This document shows, piece by piece, positions 1 through 6,038 of a stretch of 11,947 nt of DNA. How positions within the stretch are numbered: the stretch's first letter is position 1; every line of letters starts with the position of its first letter. Both the position numbers and the translations under genes were made by a program. Location: contig JAZRDT010000049.1 in the NCBI GenBank assembly GCA_045660385.1, positions 1-11,947 of the forward strand, in the 5' to 3' direction. Origin of the DNA: UBA1189 sp045660385 (lineage in GTDB: Bacteria; Bacteroidota; Bacteroidia; Bacteroidales; Bacteroidaceae). The notes beneath the pieces were generated by a model, which was given only the letters and a program-made list of their open reading frames with translations, was not told where the DNA came from and did not search any database.

Positions 1-869
1 CTTGCATTGTACTCCTGACGAGCACCAGTACCGATACCACCGAGCCAGTTGTCAGTCCAAAGGAGACCTGCTGCAGCAGCAGCGGGAGTAAGCTTACCTG
101 TTACAGGGTCGATGATTTCGTGACCAGCAACACCTCTGAACACGTTATACTTAGCGTATTCTGAAATCAAGTTCTCAGAAGCATACTGTGAAGCAGCAGC
201 ATAACCCTTCTCAGGAGCCAACTTATTGGTGACAGCCTCGTGCAACATCTCATAGTACTCACCAGCATCAGTTACAGTCTCATAGGGGCTTACACCACGC
301 TTGTTGATACCATAGCGAGCCTCGAAGTCGATGCGGGGCTTACGAGCACCACCACTCTTGGTTGTAATCATTACTACACCGTTAGCACCACGAGCACCAT
401 ACATTGAGTTGGCAGCAGCATCCTTCAAGATGGTCATTGACTCGATATCCTGAGTAGCGATAGAGTTCAATGAGCCAGAGTAGGGCACACCGTCTACTAC
501 GATAAGGGGCTCAGCGTCAGCGCTGATAGAACCGATACCACGTACCATAATGGCCGAACCAGAACCAGGAGTACCTGAAGCAGAAGTTGTCTGCACACCA
601 GCTACAGCACCTTGAAGTGCGTTAGAGATGTTTGCAACCTGCATGTTCTGCAACTTCTCACCGCTAACCTGAGCAGCAGAACCAGAGAAGTTTGCCTTCT
701 TTACGGTACCGTAAGGTACAGCAATTACTACCTCTTCCAATACCTCCTCATCAGACTGCATCATTACCTTTACGTAGGGGTGGATGGTCACTTCCTGAGT
801 GGTCATACCTACGTAAGAAACGATCAAAGTCTTGGCAGAACTTTGAAAGAAGACGTACCTCTGTAACAT
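1..869 (-). CDS. Silent SusC-like TonB-dependent transporter, 5'-truncated and cut by the window edge
   Basis: Reading the minus strand from about 843 to 1 gives a continuous SusC-type N-terminal region: the end of a carboxypeptidase-regulatory-like domain (SSAKTLIVSYVGMTTQEVTI), a TonB-box-like stretch (LEEVVIAVPYGT), then a plug domain with DAAANSMYGARGANGVVMI. The gene runs off the left edge, so its barrel and any SusD partner lie outside. Homology to the plus-strand SusC stops abruptly at 843. Upstream there is no signal peptide and no promoter of the Bacteroidota type, and a TAA lies in frame at 894-896. The only in-frame ATG is at 867-869 and would add about ten unrelated residues (MLQRYVFFQ). 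The plug differs clearly from that of the other SusC, so the ligand probably differs. I read it as a silent, intact-bodied cassette awaiting a 5' end by DNA inversion, not as a decayed pseudogene. Confidence 0.88.
   Translation of the reverse strand, partial: MLQRYVFFQSSAKTLIVSYVGMTTQEVTIHPYVKVMMQSDEEVLEEVVIAVPYGTVKKANFSGSAAQVSGEKLQNMQVANISNALQGAVAGVQTTSASGTPGSGSAIMVRGIGSISADAEPLIVVDGVPYSGSLNSIATQDIESMTILKDAAANSMYGARGANGVVMITTKSGGARKPRIDFEARYGINKRGVSPYETVTDAGEYYEMLHEAVTNKLAPEKGYAAASQYASENLISEYAKYNVFRGVAGHEIIDPVTGKLTPAAAAAGLLWTDNWLGGIGTGARQEYNA
801..843 (-). repeat. Left inverted repeat of the SusC switch
   Basis: The reverse complement of this stretch matches 3013-3055 at 42 of 43 positions; the single difference is at 822 against 3034. 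It includes a perfect 21-bp block (823-843) and a second perfect 21-bp block (801-821). Farther into the genes, the next 69 bp match at only about 58 positions, and on the inner side similarity ends at once. The repeat encodes SSAKTLIVSYVGMT in the same frame in both genes. Its sequence contains CTGCCAAG, also found in the repeats next to it. Confidence 0.9.
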
Positions 870-875
870 CCCATC

Positions 876-968
876 TGCCAAGGGGTATAGTCCTTATTGC
901 CAGGGGTACTGAAAGCGTAGCCAGAACGAGCTTAGTATCCCTTGGCAAATTTGTGTATACCCCTTGGC
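876..968. repeat. Paired TGCCAAGGGGTA-like motifs forming a large imperfect inverted repeat
   Basis: Two plus-oriented copies (876-889 and 897-910) and two minus-oriented copies (935-949 and 956-968) are seen. Within each pair the copies start about 21-22 bp apart, two turns of the helix. The pairs face each other, so roughly 872-916 and 930-975 form an imperfect inverted repeat. Outer copies share GCCAAGGGGTATA exactly; inner ones read TTGCCAGGGGTACT and, reversed, TTTGCCAAGGGATACT. Regular spacing suggests binding sites for a dimeric or arm-binding protein, perhaps the adjacent recombinase. The function is inferred. Confidence 0.75.
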
Positions 969-1084
969 GGAAGGACAACATTTCCATCCATACATTTATT
1001 TGTATATCGCTGATTTTCTATGCTATAACCAATTATCCTACATGCGAAATCGCAGTTCTTATCTACTATACTAATTTGTGTTTA

Positions 1085-1105
1085 CCCCTTGGCATTGGCA
1101 AGGGG
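1085..1105. repeat. Inverted pair of CCCCTTG/CAAGGGG motifs
   Basis: CCCCTTG (1085-1091) and CAAGGGG (1099-1105) flank a 7-base spacer, giving a possible hairpin and two further copies of the motif family found at 876-968. Another isolated copy, TGCCAGGGG, lies near 1335-1343. Confidence 0.65.
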
Positions 1106-1169
1106 AATCAAGGCCTTCCATTAATCGATTAGGTGTCTCTTCTTTACAAACAATACCAGTATCAACTAT

Positions 1170-1207
1170 TTTCTCTATAGTGAGACTCGAGTCTCACTAT
1201 AGAGAAA
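1170..1207. repeat. Perfect 38-bp palindrome
   Basis: The 19-base arms (1170-1188 and 1189-1207) are exactly complementary around a central CTCGAG, with no loop. This could be a protein site for a symmetric dimer or a cruciform. No T-run follows on the minus strand, so it is not a typical intrinsic terminator for the recombinase gene that reads toward it. It lies between the recombinase and the silent SusC. Confidence 0.9.
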
Positions 1208-1238
1208 CTGTAGTCTCTACATACAGAAATTACAATCC

Positions 1239-1267
1239 CACTACATAGAGACTGTAGTCTCGTAGTG
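1239..1267. repeat. Hairpin with GAGACT/AGTCTC core
   Basis: CACTAC (1239-1244) pairs with GTAGTG (1262-1267) and GAGACT (1248-1253) with AGTCTC (1256-1261), with an ATA bulge and a GT loop. The unit CTGTAGTCTC occurs here and at 1208-1217, and GAGACT/AGTCTC also forms the heart of the 38-bp palindrome, so the block 1170-1267 appears built from related palindromic units. Confidence 0.7.
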
Positions 1268-1361
1268 TAGAAATTGAGCGTAGCTTACAGTGTATTGAAA
1301 TAAATTGCAGTTACCAACATCGTATCGCAGCCAATGCCAGGGGAGTGAATGTAATTTGTAA

Positions 1362-1379
1362 TACGCGCGCGTGCGCGTA
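1362..1379. repeat. CG-rich hairpin with alternating purine-pyrimidine run
   Basis: TACGCGC (1362-1368) and GCGCGTA (1373-1379) pair around GCGT. The run alternates purine and pyrimidine, a sequence type able to form Z-DNA. It stands about 50 bp past the recombinase stop codon, so it may end that transcript, though the following bases on the minus strand are not a T-run. Confidence 0.6.
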
Positions 1380-1430
1380 ATACTTATATAAATACTTTGA
1401 TTTAAGTTCCGCAAGCTCAACTATTAGGAG

Positions 1431-2603
1431 TTACTTGCCATTTCCTGCCACCCGTCTCAGTTCGTTGATAATCGTACGATCTATAACATCGCAGTAACCC
1501 ATCGTAGTTCTCACATTCTTGTGACCCAACAATTTCTGCACCGTTGTCACGCTCACTCCCTGAGCAAGTAGGAGGGTGGCGTTTGTGTGACGTGCCGAAT
1601 GAAATGAGAAATGTTTGCGCACTCCAGCCAGCCTTGCTATCGTCAACAACTGCTTGTCGACAACAGAGTTGTTGGGCAGGTGAAATAGCGCCGACAGATT
1701 ATCGGCATACCTGTCAAGTAAGCGCAATGCTTTACCGCCAAATAGCATATCAACAGGCAATCTCACTTGAGCACCCGTTTTGTGACACTCGAACGATACC
1801 CACGTGTGCATGACACCGCGCTGAATGTTTGCTTCAGTGAGTCGCACAAAGTCAGAGTAGCGTAGACCGGTGTAGCAACAGAAGAGAAATGCATCACGTA
1901 CTGTTTGTAAGTGGTTTTGATCCGGCACGAATGTCACTCTCTCCAGTTTGTCCAACTCATGCGGAGTCAGATGCACATGCTTGCATGGCTTACGTGCTAT
2001 TAACCGCTTGCGAAAAGGATTATCATTCTCGCTCATCATTCCCTTGAGGATTGCCACATTTACATAAATGCGCAAATGACTCAAATGCTTTGCAACGGTA
2101 TTTGTGTGATACCCTCGTGCTACCATCCACGCCTCAAACTTACTTACGAAATCATGAGTCAGCCGCTCAAATGTCACCTCACGATCATATTCTCGCAGTA
2201 GTTGAAAGGTCGTAAGCCGATTGCGACGCGTACTTTCCCTAACAACTCCCCGCGCTATCTCATCGAGCATGAAGGGAAGAAACTGAGGAGAAGTGTTACC
2301 GACAAGACGCCTGCGTAACGACTCCAACGACACTCCCTCCCCACTTTTCCACAGTTCAATCTCCATCTGTTCGAGCTGCACCACCCGTTCGGCCAGCATC
2401 CAGTTCAAATCCTCGGCATTGGCATGTGCACAAATCTGCTGCTTTTCCGAATTCCATTGCTCAGGGCTTATATAGATATGCGTTGTGAAGTAGCAACGCC
2501 TCCTATTCAAGTATGCTTCTATCTGAATCAACGCCTTTCCATCCGAACTCAAATGCCCTTTGCGGTTAAATACCAATCGATATTTAATTTTCTTCATCGC
2601 CAT
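1431..2603 (-). CDS. Tyrosine recombinase (DNA invertase candidate for the SusC switch)
   Basis: This is a site-specific recombinase of the phage-integrase family, of the Bacteroidota type. From an ATG at 2603 (MAMKKIKYRL) it has 390 residues. The order is an arm-binding-like N-terminal domain (about 1-100, with EAYLNRRRCYFTTHIYISPEQW-like sequence), a helical core-binding domain (about 105-215), and a catalytic domain. Counting from the 2603 start, the catalytic set appears complete: Arg248 (TGLRYSD), Lys275 (HKTG), His335 and Arg338 (HSARH), His361 (LLGHKN) and nucleophile Tyr370 (MGYCDV). An upstream ATG at 2645 is possible, but the added residues look unlike the family; ATG 2597 is equally plausible. 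The gene lies inside the pair of SusC inverted repeats, divergent from the active SusC, so it probably performs that inversion. It could instead act elsewhere; no phage or conjugation genes accompany it. No convincing promoter was found for it. Confidence 0.93.
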   Translation of the reverse strand: MAMKKIKYRLVFNRKGHLSSDGKALIQIEAYLNRRRCYFTTHIYISPEQWNSEKQQICAHANAEDLNWMLAERVVQLEQMEIELWKSGEGVSLESLRRRLVGNTSPQFLPFMLDEIARGVVRESTRRNRLTTFQLLREYDREVTFERLTHDFVSKFEAWMVARGYHTNTVAKHLSHLRIYVNVAILKGMMSENDNPFRKRLIARKPCKHVHLTPHELDKLERVTFVPDQNHLQTVRDAFLFCCYTGLRYSDFVRLTEANIQRGVMHTWVSFECHKTGAQVRLPVDMLFGGKALRLLDRYADNLSALFHLPNNSVVDKQLLTIARLAGVRKHFSFHSARHTNATLLLAQGVSVTTVQKLLGHKNVRTTMGYCDVIDRTIINELRRVAGNGK

Positions 2604-2718
2604 CAAGTAATAATTTGTAATAATTAATAAGTGTAAAAATACCATTTTATCATTTTTTTACCTTTTACGGCATCAAAATGCACTTTTTTCAAGCATTATC
2701 CACATTTTTTAAGATTTT

Positions 2719-2751
2719 TTTGGCTTATTTCAAATAAAACCATTACATTTG
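2719..2751 (+). promoter_or_regulatory. Bacteroidota-type promoter of the SusC operon
   Basis: TTTG (2719-2722) is followed after 21 bp by TACATTTG (2744-2751), matching the Bacteroidota consensus TTTG-N19-21-TAnnTTTG. It predicts a transcript start near 2758 and a leader of about 50 bases before the ATG at 2810. The promoter lies inside the predicted invertible segment, so its direction would flip with the segment. Confidence 0.8.
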
Positions 2752-2809
2752 CGCCTTTATTGCGAGAATATCTATTTATAATTATTGTTAAACATTAAGA
2801 GAAAAATTT

Positions 2810-5800
2810 ATGAAAGGTAAATTGATGATGTTATTAGCTTGTCTCTTTATGAGCGCAAGCATGGTAACTGCTCAAGTCTCTAAGGTTACCGGTCTCGTAC
2901 TCGGTGCTGAAGACAATGAGCCTGTGATTGGTGCCACAATCCAGGTAAAAGGCGTGCCCACATTGGGTGCCATTACCGACATTGATGGTAAGTTCGTGAT
3001 TGAGAACCTTCCAAGTTCTGCCAAGACTTTGATTGTTTCTTACGTAGGTATGACCGTTCAGGAGGTGACTATTCACCCCTATGTAAAGGTGTACATGCAG
3101 TCTGACGAGGAGGTATTGGAAGAGGTTATGGTTGTTGCTTATGGTACAGCCAAGAAGTCTGCCTTCACTGGTTCGGCTGCTGTTGTAGACGCTGGTGAAA
3201 TCGGTAAGATTCAGACCTCTAACGTTGTTAATGCTCTTAACAACAAGGTGGCTGGTATCCAGATGAATACCGCATCTGGTCAGCCTGGTTCAACAACTCC
3301 TAGTATCCGTATCCGCGGTATCAGCTCTATCAATGCTGGTAACGATCCCTTGATTATCTTGGATGGTGCTCCTTATGATGGCGACTTGAACAACATCAGC
3401 AACCAGGATATCGAGTCAATGACTGTGTTGAAGGATGCTGCTTCTAATGCTTTGTATGGTGCTCGCGGTGCTAACGGTGTGATTATCATCACCACCAAGA
3501 AGGGTAAGAGTGGCAGAGCTCGCATCTCTGTTGATGCCAAGTATGGTGTTAACGACCGTGCAACACGTGACTACGATTTCGTTTCTTCACCCGCACAGTA
3601 CTATGAAATGTATTATGGCTCATTGAAGAACTACTACCTGAATGCTGGTCAATCATTTGCGTCTGCTCACGCTAATGCCAACACCGCTATGCTTGGTAGC
3701 GGCGACATGGGCTTGAACTACAACATCTACAACACTCCCGAAGGTGAGTATCTGATTGGTACAAACGGTAAGTTGAACCCCAACGCTACTCTTGGTCGTC
3801 TTGTAGAGAACAACGGTGAGACCTATCTGTTGACTCCTGACAATTGGTTGAATGAGGCTTATCGTCAGAGTGCACGTCAGGAATATAATGTAAGCGCTTC
3901 TGCTGGTACTGACAGGTCTTCTTTCTATGCTTCAATCAGCTACCTCAACAATGAGGGTATCACAGCCAACTCTGACTATGAGCGTTTGACTGGTCGTTTG
4001 AAGGCCGACTACAAGTTGAAAGATTGGTTGAAGGCCGGTGCCAACATGGCATACACACACTACGATGCTAACTCTCTGGGTGAGGATGGTTCATCTGGTT
4101 CATCTGGTAACATCTTTGCATATGCAACACAAGTTGCTCCTATCTATCCTCTGTATATCCGTGATGCAGCTGGCAATATTATGAAGGATGGCAACGGTTT
4201 CACCATGTATGACTACGGTGATGGTGATGTTGTAGGTATTGAACGTCCCTTCTTGCCTGGTGGTAACCCCTATTCTTCAAATGTACTTGATACCGACCAC
4301 TACGAAGGTAACTCTATGAACGCCACAGGTTTCTTTGACCTCACTTTGGCTAAGGGCCTCGTATTCTCTTGGAATAGCGGTGTGACAGTTGACGAAACTC
4401 GTTCTAACACCTTCACCAACCCTTACTATGGCTCTTATGCTTCTTCTAATGGTATTGCAGGTCTTTATCACACACGCTCTTTGGCTTACAACCACCAGCA
4501 GTTGTTGAACTACACCGCCGAGTTTGGATTGAGCAGCTTGAACGTAATGGCTGGTCACGAGTACTATCGCCGCCACTACTACTATCTCTATGCTAGCAAG
4601 TCTAACACATTCGATCCCAACAACACCGAATTGGCTGGTGCTATCACTGAGAATGGTAGTAACTCTTACACTACTGACTACAACACAGAAGGTTTCTTCG
4701 GTCGTGTGCAGTATGATTTTGACGACAAGTACTTCTTCTCTGGTTCGTTCCGTCGTGATGCCTCTTCACGTTTCCATCCCGATAACCGTTGGGGTAACTT
4801 CTGGTCAGCTGGTGGTGCGTGGGTAATCAGCCGTGAGAACTTCTTTAACTCTACCAAGTTCGAACTTTTGAAGCTGAAGGCTTCTTATGGTCAGCAGGGT
4901 AACGATAACATCGGTAACTACCGATATGTAAGTACCTATGATGTGGTTAACTCACAGGGTCATCCTGCAGCTGTGCCCAGCACATTGGGTAACAAGGATA
5001 TCACATGGGAGACCAACGGTAACTTCAATGCTGGTGTTGACTTCGAGATGTACAAGGGTCGTTTCTCAGGTACTGTTGAGTACTTCTATCGTAAGACAAC
5101 AGATATGTTGTTCTCATTCCCCTTGCCTCCTTCATATGGTTACACCTCTTACTATGCTAACGTAGGTGACATGGCCAACAATGGTGTTGAAGCTGAGTTC
5201 AAGGTTACTCCTATCCGTACTAAGGACTTCGAGTGGAACCTCAACTTGAACCTCACACACTACAAGAACAAGGTTACCTACCTCCCCGAGGAGCGTAAGA
5301 CTATGGAGTGCAGTGGTGTTAAGGGTTATTCAAGCGGTAGCTACTACTATGGTGAGGGTATCTCATTGTACACATTCCGTATGCCTCAGTATGCAGGTGT
5401 TGACCAGGAGACTGGTGAGGCTCTCTACTATCAAGACGTAAAGGATGCCAAGGGCAACGTTACAGGTCGCACCACTACCGCTCAGTATGGTGACGCTACT
5501 TACTACCTCTGCGGCACAGCTCTGCCCGATGTATATGGTGGTTTCGGTACTTCACTCAGCTACAAGGGCTTCGACCTCTCTGTAGATTTCGGTTATCAGA
5601 TTGGTGGTCAGGTATATGACGGCGACTATGCTGGTCTGATGTCATCACCCTACGCTTCATCTAAGGGTACCAACTTCCACAAGGACCTTCTCAATGCTTG
5701 GACTCCTGAGAACAAGAGCACTAACATTCCTCGCTTCCAGTTCGGTGACGAGTATGTGGCTGCATCCTCAGACCGCTTCTTGACTGACGCTTCATACCTC

Positions 5801-6016
5801 AGCTTGCAGAACGTAAACCTCGGCTATACCTTGCCCGTGAACTTGACTCGCAAGGCTCAGATCGAGACTGCACGTTTCTACGTATCAGCTGACAACCTCT
5901 TCGTTTGGTCACAGCGTAAGGGTCTTGACCCCCGTCAGAGCATCACTGGTTCTGTAACCAACTCTTACTATGCACCTATCCGTACTATTTCTGGTGGTGT
6001 AACATTAACATTCTAA
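2810..6016 (+). CDS. SusC-like TonB-dependent outer-membrane transporter (currently promoter-linked copy)
   Basis: This 1068-residue protein is a full-length SusC/RagA family transporter, importing a glycan or similar ligand across the outer membrane with TonB energy. It has a signal peptide (about 1-21, cleavage after TA/Q22), a carboxypeptidase-regulatory-like domain (about 24-96), a TonB-box-like segment (LEEVMVVAYGT, 103-113), a plug domain (about 117-232, with DAASNALYGARGANGVI at 209-225), and a beta barrel ending in GGVTLTF with terminal Phe. The next gene, 22 bp downstream, is its SusD partner. Codons 68-82 form the inverted repeat shared with the minus-strand SusC, so the first 68 or so codons can be viewed as an exchangeable cap. 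The ligand cannot be read from the sequence; no glycoside hydrolase lies nearby. Confidence 0.97.
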   Translation: MKGKLMMLLACLFMSASMVTAQVSKVTGLVLGAEDNEPVIGATIQVKGVPTLGAITDIDGKFVIENLPSSAKTLIVSYVGMTVQEVTIHPYVKVYMQSDEEVLEEVMVVAYGTAKKSAFTGSAAVVDAGEIGKIQTSNVVNALNNKVAGIQMNTASGQPGSTTPSIRIRGISSINAGNDPLIILDGAPYDGDLNNISNQDIESMTVLKDAASNALYGARGANGVIIITTKKGKSGRARISVDAKYGVNDRATRDYDFVSSPAQYYEMYYGSLKNYYLNAGQSFASAHANANTAMLGSGDMGLNYNIYNTPEGEYLIGTNGKLNPNATLGRLVENNGETYLLTPDNWLNEAYRQSARQEYNVSASAGTDRSSFYASISYLNNEGITANSDYERLTGRLKADYKLKDWLKAGANMAYTHYDANSLGEDGSSGSSGNIFAYATQVAPIYPLYIRDAAGNIMKDGNGFTMYDYGDGDVVGIERPFLPGGNPYSSNVLDTDHYEGNSMNATGFFDLTLAKGLVFSWNSGVTVDETRSNTFTNPYYGSYASSNGIAGLYHTRSLAYNHQQLLNYTAEFGLSSLNVMAGHEYYRRHYYYLYASKSNTFDPNNTELAGAITENGSNSYTTDYNTEGFFGRVQYDFDDKYFFSGSFRRDASSRFHPDNRWGNFWSAGGAWVISRENFFNSTKFELLKLKASYGQQGNDNIGNYRYVSTYDVVNSQGHPAAVPSTLGNKDITWETNGNFNAGVDFEMYKGRFSGTVEYFYRKTTDMLFSFPLPPSYGYTSYYANVGDMANNGVEAEFKVTPIRTKDFEWNLNLNLTHYKNKVTYLPEERKTMECSGVKGYSSGSYYYGEGISLYTFRMPQYAGVDQETGEALYYQDVKDAKGNVTGRTTTAQYGDATYYLCGTALPDVYGGFGTSLSYKGFDLSVDFGYQIGGQVYDGDYAGLMSSPYASSKGTNFHKDLLNAWTPENKSTNIPRFQFGDEYVAASSDRFLTDASYLSLQNVNLGYTLPVNLTRKAQIETARFYVSADNLFVWSQRKGLDPRQSITGSVTNSYYAPIRTISGGVTLTF
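3013..3055 (+). repeat. Right inverted repeat of the SusC switch
   Basis: This is the partner of the repeat at 801-843, in opposite orientation. It lies within codons 68-82 of the complete SusC gene, in the regulatory-like domain after the signal peptide. An exchange anywhere in its identical blocks keeps the reading frame, because the phase is the same in both genes. Confidence 0.9.
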
Positions 6017-6038
6017 CCAACCTAAAAGAATTATCAAT

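Larger units (their letters stand above)
801..3055. other. Predicted invertible segment of about 2.2 kb carrying recombinase, promoter and SusC 5' end
   Basis: The segment is bounded by the 43-bp inverted repeats and holds a tyrosine recombinase, an outward-facing promoter, the first 68 or so codons of the complete SusC, and a structured non-coding stretch. Inversion would join the promoter and signal peptide to the minus-strand SusC and cut the plus-strand operon from its promoter. SusC/SusD phase variation by tyrosine recombinases is established in Bacteroides fragilis. That this locus inverts is inferred from its layout; only one orientation is seen here. Confidence 0.8.

Noticed and set aside
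751..987. Minus-strand open frame overlapping the silent SusC start, considered as its missing N-terminus
   Set aside because: It is in a different frame from the SusC body; its end is an out-of-frame reading of the repeat region, and it has no signal peptide.
692..1132. Plus-strand open frame of 146 codons
   Set aside because: It begins antisense to the silent SusC and runs into the motif-rich non-coding stretch; its sequence lacks protein-like composition or recognisable motifs.
1170..1207. 38-bp palindrome as an intrinsic terminator
   Set aside because: There is no loop and no T-run after it on the strand of the recombinase transcript.
876..1343. CRISPR array made of the TGCCAAGGGG copies
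   Set aside because: Copies are short, occur in both orientations and have unequal spacing, with no spacer structure or cas genes.
1431..2603. Recombinase as integrase of a prophage or integrative element
   Set aside because: No phage, conjugation, tRNA or direct-repeat attachment sites are seen nearby, whereas the flanking inverted repeats explain it as an invertase.
2604..2718. Promoter for the recombinase
   Set aside because: A TTTG is present on the minus strand but no TAnnTTTG-like box lies 19-21 bp from it; nothing convincing can be stated.
801..3055. Inverted repeats as mere paralogue similarity between two SusC genes
   Set aside because: The repeat is clearly more alike at DNA level than the adjoining conserved region, stops abruptly on the inner side, and one gene lacks everything upstream of it.
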